64,000 bases of DNA from Cohnella kolymensis (GTDB lineage: Bacteria; Bacillota; Bacilli; Paenibacillales; Paenibacillaceae), in NCBI RefSeq assembly GCF_000829465.1, contig NZ_JXAL01000001.1:1-64000 (forward strand). The letters run 5' to 3'. Shown piece after piece: positions 10,499 through 18,951 of this stretch (positions are counted from its first letter, which is position 1; every line of letters begins with the position of its first letter). The notes beneath the pieces were generated by a model. It did not search any database. It worked only from the letters and a program-made list of their open reading frames with translations, and was not told where the DNA came from. The translations under genes were made by a program, and so were the position numbers.

Positions 10499-12442
10499 TC
10501 ATTGTTCCGGAGGCTTCTCTATCGTCAAACCTTCCACATGCCGTTTGCCCATCAATTTGCGCTTCTTGCGAACGTCTACGGATTCGAACACAATATCCAT
10601 GTCATAGTCTGTTCCGGGGTATAAATGCTTCCGCTCGATGTATCGGCGGATACGCTTATGGTTAATGGTGAGCTTCTCTTTTTGCACCTGCACGACGAGA
10701 TTGCCTCGTTCGTCGGGGAGCCGGTACACGACGCCTGATTTACGCAAATGCGGTATGAAAACGACATCTCCGACTTCCCACACCGTACTATTCGCATCAT
10801 CTGGTCCCGTCTGCTTCTTGGCTTGGGCCGGTCTGTCTCCGGCCGTGGCTGCCGGTTGGCGCACAGCCCGGGGTGCGGCGGGAATCGTCACCGTGCCCTG
10901 ACCACTTTTTAAGCTCTCCGCAATCGACTTGGCCCGGTCGATGATGACCGAAGGAATGCCCAGTTTAGAGGCGATGACAAAGGCGTAGCTGTTACCCGCT
11001 TCTCCCATATCGAGCCGGTACAACGGGCGCAGCGTTTCTTCATCGAACGCCATCCGCGCATTCTGAAAGCCGTCGGTTACCCTGGCATACTCTTTAATCT
11101 CGTTAAAATGGGTTGTCGCCAGCAGAGTGGTTCCCCGGCGATACAGCTCTTCCAGCACGGCGATGGAAAGCCCGACACCTTCGCCCGGGTCCGTTCCGGT
11201 GGCGAGCTCATCCAACAGCACCAAAGTGGCAGGACCCGCGTGCTGCAAAATGTCAATTACATTGCGAAGATGAGACGAAAAGGTGCTTAGCGACGCGTCC
11301 ATGCTTTGATCGTCGCCGATATCCACTTCCACGGATTTAAACACGGCGAGGCGGCTCCCTTCCGCTGCCGGCACAAGCAATCCGGACTGCGCCATCAATG
11401 TGAGCAGACCCACGGTCTTGAGCGCTACCGTCTTGCCTCCCGTATTGGGTCCGGTTATGAGCAGCGCCTGATAACCGCCGCCCAACCGGACGTTCAGCGG
11501 GACCGGCTTGCCGTTCAGAAAAGGATGCCTTGCTTCCCGCAGATCGATCATTCGTTCGTCGTTCAACTCCACGGCTGCCCCGCCGATCGCTAGCGCCCAT
11601 TTCGCTTTCGCGAACAGGAAATCGTAATAGCCTACCGTGTCGAGATTGATTTTAAGCTCGTAAGCATACGATTCCGCGGTTCCGGTCAACAGCGCCAAAA
11701 TCTGCGTTTCCTCCCGGGCTTCCTCGGCTCGCAGCGCGCTCAATTCCATTTGCAGGCCGGCAAGTTCTGAGGGTTCCACGAAAACCGTCTGCCCGCTTGC
11801 CGACTCATCCAGAACGGTGCCGGGAATTCTTTTGCGATATTCTTTTTTCACCGGCAGCACGTATCGCCCATTGCGCTGACTGACCAGCCGCTCTTGCAAA
11901 ATATCTCCGTAACGTGAAAACATTCCTTCCAGCTTTTTTTGGATTCTGTCTTCGGCGGTACGTATTTTTTTACGCGCCTTATGCAGCTCTGCGCTTGCCG
12001 TATCCACAATGCGACCTCGGTCGATGCATTGCTCGATCTCTTCGCGCAGCGGTTTCAGGCTGTGCATCGATGCGGTATAGGATGCTACGGACGGGGCTTC
12101 CGCGCGTTTGGAAGCCATATACTGACTCAGGTGCTCGCAGCTGCGGGCGAATTGGGCCAAGTGACCGAAGTCTTGTTCTGTCATCACGTATCCCGTGCCC
12201 AACAGCGCCATCAACGGCTCCATCCCCTCCAGAGAAGGCAGCGGAGGGCTCGCTCCTTTCGATAACAAGTTACGGGCTTCCGCCGTTTCGGCCAGTCTCG
12301 CGGCTATCACTTTTTGATCGTACATCGGCTCGAGCTTCTCGATTTCGGCTCTGCCCAGATAAGTTACTGCATAGCTCAGCAGTGTTGCTTTCAGTCTGTT
12401 ATATTCCAGTTTGTTTAGCGAATGTGTTCTCAATGATTTCAT
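10499..12442 (-). CDS. MutS2-like ATPase lacking the C-terminal Smr domain
   Basis: About 647-aa MutS-family ATPase. It shows an N-terminal core/lever region, Walker A GPNTGGKTVALKT, the DIGDDQSMDASLSTFSSH signature, Walker B VLLDELATGTDP, the H-loop TTHFNEIKEYA, and then a KOW-like region (VGDVVFIPHLRKSGVV). Bacillus MutS2 is near 785 aa and ends in an Smr nuclease domain. This protein stops soon after the KOW region (GLTIEKPPEQ), and only about 80 bases then remain before lepA, so Smr is absent rather than frameshifted. The start is uncertain: ATG 12442 touches GGAGG, whereas TTG 12433 is better spaced. It may be a paralog of a full-length MutS2 elsewhere. Confidence 0.8.
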   Translation of the reverse strand: MKSLRTHSLNKLEYNRLKATLLSYAVTYLGRAEIEKLEPMYDQKVIAARLAETAEARNLLSKGASPPLPSLEGMEPLMALLGTGYVMTEQDFGHLAQFARSCEHLSQYMASKRAEAPSVASYTASMHSLKPLREEIEQCIDRGRIVDTASAELHKARKKIRTAEDRIQKKLEGMFSRYGDILQERLVSQRNGRYVLPVKKEYRKRIPGTVLDESASGQTVFVEPSELAGLQMELSALRAEEAREETQILALLTGTAESYAYELKINLDTVGYYDFLFAKAKWALAIGGAAVELNDERMIDLREARHPFLNGKPVPLNVRLGGGYQALLITGPNTGGKTVALKTVGLLTLMAQSGLLVPAAEGSRLAVFKSVEVDIGDDQSMDASLSTFSSHLRNVIDILQHAGPATLVLLDELATGTDPGEGVGLSIAVLEELYRRGTTLLATTHFNEIKEYARVTDGFQNARMAFDEETLRPLYRLDMGEAGNSYAFVIASKLGIPSVIIDRAKSIAESLKSGQGTVTIPAAPRAVRQPAATAGDRPAQAKKQTGPDDANSTVWEVGDVVFIPHLRKSGVVYRLPDERGNLVVQVQKEKLTINHKRIRRYIERKHLYPGTDYDMDIVFESVDVRKKRKLMGKRHVEGLTIEKPPEQ

Positions 12443-12562
12443 CCTCCATAGGGTTGTGTAATAAAAAAAAGGCGGCGAACAGCGCCATCGGCGCAAGCTC
12501 GCAGCCCAACCTGATAAAATGCGAAGAGTCGCGCAGCCCGGACGGATGGCCCGAAATATGCG

Positions 12563-12592
12563 CAAAAAAGCCGTGCCCAGATGAGCACGGCA
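12563..12592 (-). terminator. Intrinsic terminator upstream of the MutS2-like gene
   Basis: GCCGTGC (12570-12576) pairs with GCACGGC (12585-12591). Read on the minus strand the stem is followed by TTTTTT. It could end the spoIIP-yqxA transcript, or act as an attenuator for the gene starting at 12442. Confidence 0.85.
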
Positions 12593-12784
12593 GGATCTCC
12601 CCGAAGTTTACCTTCAGCAGGGGCGGTCTTCACCGGTTCTTCACTGGAAATCCATTCCGCGAATCGCACATGGCAATAGAAGACTTCAACCGGACAGTCT
12701 AATGCCTTGCTTATTCGCAGCTTATAGGATTAATCAGTTCAGAACCAATGCCAACATAAAAAATATGCCCCTTTTATTCTAATT
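12563..12784 (-). ncRNA. Possible leader or small RNA between yqxA and the MutS2-like gene
   Basis: The 12443-12845 gap has no convincing protein gene. On the minus strand a promoter-like pair (see 12791-12820) would start an RNA near 12784 that runs into the terminator at 12563-12592, giving about 220 nt. The last 80 nt can fold (CCCC...GAAG with CTTCGGGG) before the terminator stem. It does not match a T-box, SAM, lysine or c-di-GMP aptamer that I recognise. Confidence 0.35.
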
Positions 12785-12790
12785 ACTGTT

Positions 12791-12820
12791 ATTTTATTCC
12801 GTATGCGGAATCAAAGTCAA
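12791..12820 (-). promoter_or_regulatory. Predicted SigA-type promoter
   Basis: Minus-strand TTGACT (12820-12815) and TAAAAT (12796-12791), separated by 18 bases. It would drive the putative leader RNA and the MutS2-like gene. Confidence 0.5.
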
Positions 12821-12845
12821 GGGAATTTGAACCATTTGTTCATGC

Positions 12846-13220
12846 TCAGCCCGTCAAGCCGTCAAATATAGAGACAACAAAGCGAATTCCGTTACGGGAC
12901 AGGTCGTGCAGCACTTCCGCGGTTTTGCCGGACACCCGGTCAACGAGCGGCTCCCGGTCGTTGCGGGGAATTTCGTTCAGTTCTTGTTGCCAGCCGGTGT
13001 CGGGTTCAATTGAAGGAGCGGGCTCTTCTCTTATAGGCTTCTCCCTTGCAGGCAATTGCCATTCTTCATCTGCCGGCACTTGCTGCCCGGGCGGATTGCC
13101 GCCGGAGTCCCACGATCCGTTGACATCTGCGATGCCTTTGGATGACAGCTCCATGCCGTACAAAACCGCAAAACCGACGATCCCTGCAAATATCAGCAGC
13201 TTTAACGTATCTCGCCGCAC
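12846..13220 (-). CDS. yqxA: YqxA-like (DUF3679) membrane-anchored protein
   Basis: 124-aa protein with an N-terminal transmembrane segment (TLKLLIFAGIVGFAVLYGM), a proline/glutamate-rich extracytoplasmic linker and a C-terminal amphipathic segment (RNGIRFVVSIFDGLTG). The assignment to YqxA rests on size, topology and position between spoIIP and lepA, the same as in Bacillus subtilis. Its function is not established, and a role in sporulation is inferred only from linkage to spoIIP, 20 bases upstream. Confidence 0.75.
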   Translation of the reverse strand: MRRDTLKLLIFAGIVGFAVLYGMELSSKGIADVNGSWDSGGNPPGQQVPADEEWQLPAREKPIREEPAPSIEPDTGWQQELNEIPRNDREPLVDRVSGKTAEVLHDLSRNGIRFVVSIFDGLTG

Positions 13221-13239
13221 AATAACCTCTCCCGTCGCT

Positions 13240-14529
13240 TCATTTTCCAGCGCTCACTTTTTCCGCCTCTTGCCCTTCCCAATACTGCTCGGAGATTACC
13301 TTCGCCAGTACATCCGCGGTCCGGTAACATTCCGCAAGCGTGTTGTCCACGCCCCCGATCTCAAGCAGCAGACTGTCCGGGGATACCGACTGATTGTATT
13401 CGCCGTTTCCGTTGGCCGCTTTTTTCGTCCATACGCCGCGCGATAAACCGGGATAATCTTTCTCCAATTGCTCGTGAATCTTCTTTGCGAATTGCTCATT
13501 TTGCCGCCAGTTCGGGTTCCGGTGTCCGATAATGAAATAGACCTGGGCATAATCCTTACCGTCGATCGTTGCCGTCGTTTTCTTGCGATGCTGGGAATCC
13601 CGATGAATATCGAAGAAAAATTTCAGCTGCTTGTTGTTTGACATCGCTTGCCGGACGGTCTGCAGAGAATATTTGTACGAATAATTCCAATTATAGCCCT
13701 TGATCGCCGACGCATAGTCCTTGGGGGAGTGCACGCTGCCGAGACCTTGTTTCTCGAACTGCTGCGCCAATCGTTTGCCGACCAACGTGATGTTGACCTT
13801 GTCGGAATTCGGATCCTTCTTGCCCGGCGTGAGCTCCGGAAAAAAGGATTCCCGGTTATGGGAGTGGTAAATGAAAACAACTTTACGGCCTTCCGTCGTT
13901 TGTCCGCTGCCCGTGTCCTCTTGTGCCCCATCCGGCGACGGCGACGTCTCGGGCTCAGGTGAATGCTCTTCCGGCGGACCGGCAGGCGCCCCTTCCTCCT
14001 GGCTTTCCGAATCGGGTCCGGGCACATCATGCGCGTCAGGATCCGGCACATCCGGATTCGGCTCATCCGTTTCAACAGGTGACTCATCAAGCGGTCCATG
14101 GTCTTCCGGCGCAGCCGGCTCTCCGGATCCCGGGTGAAGCAGCACGGAGCGGTCCCGGTCCATGTTGGGCATTTCCAAGGCGAGCAGACTTTTCGGGTCA
14201 TCCGGGTTCAGGTCGGTTAGAAACCGGACAACGAAGGATGCGATCCTGTCCGCCTGTAACGGGGACGCTTGCTCATCGGTTGTCATATGCGGCAGCTCCA
14301 TCCCGAGCAACGAGTGAAAGAACTCACCCGACACCGACGCGGTGAAGCCTTTCATGGATTGAACGGGAGAAACCGCCAAAGATTTCTGAAGCATCCCTCC
14401 GAGCCCCAGCAAAACGAACATGATCATGGAACAAAAGCTGAGGACGAAATAAGCACGGCCGGTGATGAGAATACGCCGCCATTTGGCCCGAAGCCGCGGC
14501 CAGTTCAGCGTAACCACAATTCGTTTCAT
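13240..14529 (-). CDS. spoIIP: Stage II sporulation protein P (SpoIIP)
   Basis: 429-aa membrane-anchored peptidoglycan hydrolase that works with SpoIID and SpoIIM in septal thinning and engulfment. An N-terminal transmembrane helix (about 25-50) is followed by an acidic Pro/Glu/Asp-rich linker (about 130-210) that is longer than usual. The catalytic domain begins at VVFIYHSHNRESFFPE and includes FFFDIHRDSQ and the C-terminal SLLLEIGGVDNTLAE. The conserved His and Glu residues expected of the metal-dependent amidase/endopeptidase are present. GGAGAGGAT precedes the ATG. It lies downstream of gpr. Confidence 0.95.
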   Translation of the reverse strand: MKRIVVTLNWPRLRAKWRRILITGRAYFVLSFCSMIMFVLLGLGGMLQKSLAVSPVQSMKGFTASVSGEFFHSLLGMELPHMTTDEQASPLQADRIASFVVRFLTDLNPDDPKSLLALEMPNMDRDRSVLLHPGSGEPAAPEDHGPLDESPVETDEPNPDVPDPDAHDVPGPDSESQEEGAPAGPPEEHSPEPETSPSPDGAQEDTGSGQTTEGRKVVFIYHSHNRESFFPELTPGKKDPNSDKVNITLVGKRLAQQFEKQGLGSVHSPKDYASAIKGYNWNYSYKYSLQTVRQAMSNNKQLKFFFDIHRDSQHRKKTTATIDGKDYAQVYFIIGHRNPNWRQNEQFAKKIHEQLEKDYPGLSRGVWTKKAANGNGEYNQSVSPDSLLLEIGGVDNTLAECYRTADVLAKVISEQYWEGQEAEKVSAGK

Positions 14530-14663
14530 GATTCATCCTCTCCGGAGTCCGATTGCCGGTCTCCCTCTCATTTTGTTAAGGTAATGAATCATATGAGAGA
14601 GTTAAAAATGATAGAACAGAAAATATCAGAGGTTACTAGAGAGACAATTGTGGAAAAGAACGC

Positions 14664-14690
14664 AAAAAAACCGGCTCCGGGAAGCCGGCA
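14664..14690 (-). terminator. Terminator between gpr and spoIIP
   Basis: GCCGGCTT...AGCCGGT hairpin (stem arms near 14671-14676 and 14683-14688) with a run of seven T on the minus strand, just after the gpr stop. Confidence 0.85.
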
Positions 14691-14703
14691 TTCTGCGTCA
14701 TAA

Positions 14704-15696
14704 TTAGTGTGTATATGCGGCAACGTTGCTGCTGTCGACCGCCTCGTGAAGAGCAGCGTTCAGGCCGCTTGCGATAATGTTTGCCATATCCTCCATGAAC
14801 TTGTCGACTTCCTTAGGCGTCACCAGCAGGTCGTGACCGAGCGGGTTAAGCACTTCCTTGACGAGCTGAAGCCGCTGGGTTTCACCCATGCCGCCGAAAA
14901 CGCCGAACAATGGCTGGGTGTTAGGCGTTTCCTTTTGCAAATGTGCAATGAGCATGTCCATCGTGTTGTTCACAATGTTAGAAGCATAGGTGACGGTCGG
15001 CACTCCGATTGCGATACAAGGTACGCCCAGTGTTTCCCTTGTTAGTCCTTTGCGTTTGTTGCCGATGCCCGAACCGGGATGGATTCCCGTGTCTGCGATC
15101 TGAATGCTGGTGTTTACACGGGTCAGGTCTCTGGATGCCAATGCGTCTATGATAATGACAAGATCCGGCCGCACTTGCTGTACGATTCCCTGTACGATGT
15201 CGCTGGACTCCATTCCCGTTGTGCCCATAACACCCGGCGCCACGGCACTGACCGGTCGGTAGCCGGGGGCCACTTGACCCGGCATTAACTCGAAGTAGTG
15301 ACGGGTCACCATGAGGTTTTCTACGACCAGGGGTCCCAGCGCATCGGGTGTCACGTTCCAGTTGCCTAAACCGACTACAAGTACACTGCCCATCGGCTGC
15401 ACGCCGACCCGCTGCAGGAACGCTTCAAATTCCCTCGCGAACGTCGTGGCTACTCTGTCTTGCAGATCCGTATCCCCTTTCCGGAGCAGCGGCACGTCCA
15501 AAGTGACGTAATTACCGATCATTTTACCGATTCGCTGTGCCGCCAGAGGATTCTGGATCTGCATCCGGTCGACCGAGATGCCTTCATTCTCTTCAGCTTC
15601 CGACCATACGCCCGGAATTTGCGGACCTCCGGCCAGCTCTCTGGCTTCCAGCGCAAGATCGGTTCGTACGTTATACAAGGATAAATCGTTGTCCAT
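14704..15696 (-). CDS. gpr: Germination protease Gpr
   Basis: 330-aa aspartate-type endopeptidase (A25 family) that degrades small acid-soluble spore proteins at germination. It is made as a zymogen cleaved near the N-terminus. [20 protein letters not shown] matches the start of the family, including the propeptide cleavage area. Conserved blocks include [30 protein letters not shown] and [10 protein letters not shown]. The frame is open to 16020, but the extra N-terminal sequence overlaps the divergent rpsT gene. The ATG at 15696, with AAAGGGG upstream, is chosen. Confidence 0.95.
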   Translation of the reverse strand: MDNDLSLYNVRTDLALEARELAGGPQIPGVWSEAEENEGISVDRMQIQNPLAAQRIGKMIGNYVTLDVPLLRKGDTDLQDRVATTFAREFEAFLQRVGVQPMGSVLVVGLGNWNVTPDALGPLVVENLMVTRHYFELMPGQVAPGYRPVSAVAPGVMGTTGMESSDIVQGIVQQVRPDLVIIIDALASRDLTRVNTSIQIADTGIHPGSGIGNKRKGLTRETLGVPCIAIGVPTVTYASNIVNNTMDMLIAHLQKETPNTQPLFGVFGGMGETQRLQLVKEVLNPLGHDLLVTPKEVDKFMEDMANIIASGLNAALHEAVDSSNVAAYTH

Positions 15697-15742
15697 CGTT
15701 ATGGCGAGCCCCTTTCGCATGCGGGATAGGGTGGAATTCATG

Positions 15743-15771
15743 TTGCGTTTTGACACCTTGCATGATAGAAT
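15743..15771 (+). promoter_or_regulatory. Predicted rpsT promoter
   Basis: TTGCGT (15743-15748), a 17-base spacer and TAGAAT (15766-15771) lie about 50 bases before the rpsT start. Confidence 0.6.
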
Positions 15772-15820
15772 GTTACAAGTTGTGTGGAGAAATTCTTCTG
15801 TTTTGCAGGAGGTGAAAAGA

Positions 15821-16093
15821 ATGCCAAACATCAAATCCGCCATTAAACGTACAAAAACCAACGAAGCACGCCGTCTGCGCAATGCTTCGCAAAAATCCGC
15901 TCTTCGTACCGCTGTTAAGCAAGCCGACACAGTTGTAACGGGAACGGATGTCAACGCTGCTAAAGAAGCGTTGGTTACGGCCCAGAAGAAATTGGATAAA
16001 GCGGCAACCAAAGGTCTCATTCACAAGAATGCGGCTGCCCGCAAAAAATCCCGTCTGGCCAAAAAAGTTAACGCATTGTCCGCACAAGGTTAA
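15821..16093 (+). CDS. rpsT: 30S ribosomal protein S20
   Basis: 90-aa basic primary binding protein of 16S r[21 protein letters not shown] is the standard N-terminus, and the helical Lys/Ala-rich body ends with [34 protein letters not shown] gives an ideal ribosome binding site. It is divergent from gpr, as in Bacillus, and followed by a strong terminator. Confidence 0.98.
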   Translation: MPNIKSAIKRTKTNEARRLRNASQKSALRTAVKQADTVVTGTDVNAAKEALVTAQKKLDKAATKGLIHKNAAARKKSRLAKKVNALSAQG

Positions 16094-16146
16094 TCCTGTG
16101 CCTGATATATGCCGCCGCAGCATCCCGTTGATGCCCCGGCCAAAGA

Positions 16147-16193
16147 AAGCCATCCTGTTGCAGGCTTACCTGCCAATAGGATGGCTTTTTTTG
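16147..16193 (+). terminator. rpsT terminator
   Basis: AAGCCATCCT (16147-16156) pairs perfectly with AGGATGGCTT (16178-16187), followed by a T-run. Confidence 0.92.
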
Positions 16194-16223
16194 TTAGGTT
16201 TAATTACTCGGAGTGAATTTTCT

Positions 16224-16452
16224 GCTGTAAGGCGGTTCGGCAGCCTTACAGCGAGGAAACGAAGGGAATTATTTGCTGTAAGGCGGTTCAGCAGTCTTAC
16301 AGCGCGTAAACGGAGCGAGTTTTCTGCTGTAAGGCGGTTTGCCAGCCTTACAGCGAGGAAGCGGAGTGAATTGTCTGCTGTAAGGCGGTTCGGCAGCCTT
16401 AAAGCGAGGAAACGAAGGGAATTATTTACTGTAATGCGGTTCGGGAACGTAA
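16224..16452. repeat. 51-bp tandem hairpin array, about 4.5 copies
   Basis: Units start at 16224, 16275, 16326, 16377 and 16428, an exact 51-bp period. Most contain the 9-bp inverted repeat CTGTAAGGC...GCCTTACAG followed by GCGAGGAAACGAAGGGAATT-like sequence. The last copy is degenerate. Because 51 is a multiple of three, a plus-strand frame stays open through the array, but it lacks a start signal. It fills the 16.1-16.5 kb gap between rpsT and the stalk-domain gene. Confidence 0.92.
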
Positions 16453-16498
16453 CTTTGTGCGGAGTTGGGGCGTTTATTGGTTAGGGAGGTGTACGAAT

Positions 16499-17650
16499 GT
16501 GAAGAAATGGACGTCTTTAGCTGTTGGGATTGTGATGGTTGTCGCGTTGGCTGTACCTGCTTTTGCGGCAGAAGGTGACACAGCGGGTGACGGGCAGGAT
16601 GTTGCACGAATGGTTCTGCACCGGCATGAGCTTTCGCTTAAGGTAGGATCGAAAACAGGTACTCTGGACGGCAATAACATAACTGTGGATCCGATCGTCG
16701 TGCGCAATGGGAGTACATACTTTTCCCTCAAAACCATCGAGCGGGTCGGCGCGGGCATCGTGAAATGGGATGTGCAGCAACGGCGGGCTGCCATTGTTAT
16801 GCATTCAGCTATTATCCCGAACTCGAATATCACATTTCGTCCGGGTAAACCTTATGTTTATTTCGGCGACAATCCGGCTGAGTTTCTAAAGATTCCGGCT
16901 CCGTTCCTGTCTGACGGCAGAGTTTATATTCCGGTCAGCGCCTTACGGTGGGTCGGCATATCTTCCGAATGGAAAACGGGTACCCTCAAATGGCGCTGGA
17001 GCGAAAAAGCTATCGAACTGATGCAGCCGAAACTGTCGACAGCGAATACCGAGATCTCCTTCACGGTGTTGTATGAGAAAGATATCAAAACGCCGTATCT
17101 CATGCTGCCATTCGGAGCCGGCGCTTGGGCGAGCTATAACGGATCAATCGTCGCAAGGGACATCGAAACGGGCGGCAAGCTGTTTAACCGTGTGCGATTC
17201 AAGCTATCATTGACGCCGGGCATTACTCCGATCGAGCTTACTGCGAATGCGTTCGCCAAAGAACGTTTTGAAATTATACGAACAAGTGAAACGCCCTCAT
17301 CGATACAGATAACCGAAGAAGGCCAAGAATACGGAGTAACGTTCACCAAACCGGACGACGGTTTTTTGAAAATTACGCCGGGGGGATCCATCCCCATCGC
17401 TGGAAACATATCGCAACAGCGTAACGGGTTTGACGACCTGATGATATCCATTCAACAGTATAATAAATATGAGTATACGGAAGTCCACACCGTAAAAGTG
17501 CCCATCAAGGAGGCGGCCTTTGCCGGCTCAATTGCCATCAAGGGAAAAGGTGAATACTGGATAAAAGTATACAGTCCCCCCTATATTCCTTCGACTGAGC
17601 AAGGTGCACTCAGAACGGAATGGGCCTCATTTAGAGTTAAGATTGAATAA
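16499..17650 (+). CDS. Secreted stalk-domain (copper amine oxidase N-terminal type) protein
   Basis: 383-aa exported protein. A signal peptide (about 1-23, ending PAFAAEG) is followed by a copper-amine-oxidase-N-like stalk domain at about 45-170 (NNITVDPIVVRNGSTYF, GRVYIPVSALRWVG). The remaining 200 residues are beta-rich with no domain I recognise. Such stalk domains are common on Paenibacillus surface proteins and do not imply oxidase activity. The GTG at 16499 has GGGAGGT 8 bases upstream. It is monocistronic, between the 51-bp array and a bidirectional terminator. Confidence 0.85.
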   Translation: MKKWTSLAVGIVMVVALAVPAFAAEGDTAGDGQDVARMVLHRHELSLKVGSKTGTLDGNNITVDPIVVRNGSTYFSLKTIERVGAGIVKWDVQQRRAAIVMHSAIIPNSNITFRPGKPYVYFGDNPAEFLKIPAPFLSDGRVYIPVSALRWVGISSEWKTGTLKWRWSEKAIELMQPKLSTANTEISFTVLYEKDIKTPYLMLPFGAGAWASYNGSIVARDIETGGKLFNRVRFKLSLTPGITPIELTANAFAKERFEIIRTSETPSSIQITEEGQEYGVTFTKPDDGFLKITPGGSIPIAGNISQQRNGFDDLMISIQQYNKYEYTEVHTVKVPIKEAAFAGSIAIKGKGEYWIKVYSPPYIPSTEQGALRTEWASFRVKIE

Positions 17651-17694
17651 ACAAATCGCCCTCCCGCTTTTGAGAAAAGCGGAGGGCGATTTGT
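17651..17694. terminator. Bidirectional terminator between the stalk gene and holA
   Basis: A long, nearly perfect hairpin (ACAAATCGCCCTC arm at 17651, paired with GAGGGCGATTTGT ending at 17694) between convergent genes. Confidence 0.88.
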
Positions 17695-17712
17695 ATTCTA
17701 GTTAAGTGTCCC

Positions 17713-18744
17713 TCAGCTTGCACCAGCGGAGGCGGTTTTAAGCAGGAATAGCTCGAGGCCGAGCGTTTTTTCCACACGGCCGGTTTTCATCGCGTAATCG
17801 AGATCGGCTAATTCCGACAGCAAAGCAGCAAGGCGCTCTTGGCTGAATTTACGTGCTTGATCGGCTGTCACTTTTACCGCGTAGGGGTGCAGTCCTAACT
17901 GTCCGGCCATTTGCTGAGGCGAATAGCCCTGGCTGCCCAGTTCCTTCACATGCAGCATATTCCGGAACTGCCGGACCAATAGAGCCATCAGCTTGATCGG
18001 CTCTTCCCTCTGCTTAAGCAAGTCATAATATAATGTGATCGCTTGCTCCGTCCGCAAAGCCGCCAGTTCCTCGGTCAGACGAAAAACATTCTGCTCGGTT
18101 GCCATCGGCACCAAAGACTCCACTGCATCCGCTGTAATTGTACCTTGCGCGCCCGCATGCAGACACAGCTTGTCCGTTTCCGCAGCCAGTGCATTCATAT
18201 CCGTGCCTGCACGCCGAAGCAGCTCCTCCGCGGCTTGCTGCTCCAAAGTTCTTCCTTGCCGTGAGGCGCGGTTGAACAGCCATTGCTGCAGCTCCCCGGC
18301 CTGAAGCGGAGCAAATGTGATCACACCGTGATTGGCTTTCGCGGTTTTGACCAGTTTTTTGCGTTCATCCAATTTCTCGTGTGGAACCAGGAACACCAGC
18401 ACGGTCGTCTCCGACGGCTGTGCCATGTACGAGAGCAAGCGCTCCGGCCTATGCTCTATACGCGCCGATTCTTTACCCGATGCGAACAGCACGCTGTCAC
18501 GCACCAGAATGATCTTCGTCGGCACCAGAAAGGGAAGAGTTTCCGCTTCCTCTATGATGACATCGATAGGCGTTTCACCCGTATCGAAACGGATGACAGC
18601 CATCTCCCGATGCTCCGGCTCCGACAGTGTCTCTACAAGACGATTTGTAAACTCGTTCATTAAATACGATTCCGTACCGTAACAAATGTAGAGCGGTGCT
18701 ATATTTCCTTGTTTAATATCGCGAAACGCTTGTTTGGCTTCCAT
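17713..18744 (-). CDS. holA: DNA polymerase III subunit delta
   Basis: 343-aa clamp-loader subunit that opens the beta sliding clamp. N-terminal AAA+-like domain: IAPLYICYGTESYLMNEFTN, with the conserved FDTGE segment. Domain II and the C-terminal collar domain (REEPIKLMALLVRQFRNML) match Firmicute HolA (YqeN). It lies between comEC and rpsT as in Bacillus, here with an added sigma/anti-sigma pair between it and comEC. The ATG at 18744 is at the expected family start, although its upstream GGAGGGGCGT site is unusually close. Confidence 0.95.
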   Translation of the reverse strand: MEAKQAFRDIKQGNIAPLYICYGTESYLMNEFTNRLVETLSEPEHREMAVIRFDTGETPIDVIIEEAETLPFLVPTKIILVRDSVLFASGKESARIEHRPERLLSYMAQPSETTVLVFLVPHEKLDERKKLVKTAKANHGVITFAPLQAGELQQWLFNRASRQGRTLEQQAAEELLRRAGTDMNALAAETDKLCLHAGAQGTITADAVESLVPMATEQNVFRLTEELAALRTEQAITLYYDLLKQREEPIKLMALLVRQFRNMLHVKELGSQGYSPQQMAGQLGLHPYAVKVTADQARKFSQERLAALLSELADLDYAMKTGRVEKTLGLELFLLKTASAGAS

Positions 18745-18777
18745 ACGCCCCTCCAGCTCTACATCGGCTTATAAACA

Positions 18778-18816
18778 ACAAAGAGATCACGCCTTAAGGC
18801 AGACGCGATCCCTTTG
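18778..18816 (-). terminator. Probable terminator after the anti-sigma gene
   Basis: AAAGGGATCGCG and its partner CGTGATCTCTTT form a stem with a TTAA-type loop, followed by GTTGTTT on the minus strand. It lies about 140 bases after the anti-sigma stop. Confidence 0.6.
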
Positions 18817-18951
18817 TCCTCGGACATCTATATCAACGTTCGCCGGCCGGCCCATGGTACCGTGCGCGAACGACCGTGACGCCGTCCGAAGACGAACGCC
18901 AACTCCATCTGTACACTATACGCAGCTGAGGCGCAAAGGGTGACAACGAAG

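Noticed and set aside
12439-12669. A 76-codon minus-strand frame before the MutS2-like gene
   Set aside because: It runs across the terminator stem and overlaps the MutS2 start; there is no ribosome binding site or family signal.
18734-18943. A plus-strand frame in the holA-anti-sigma gap
   Set aside because: It overlaps the terminator hairpin and has no signal of coding or a ribosome binding site.
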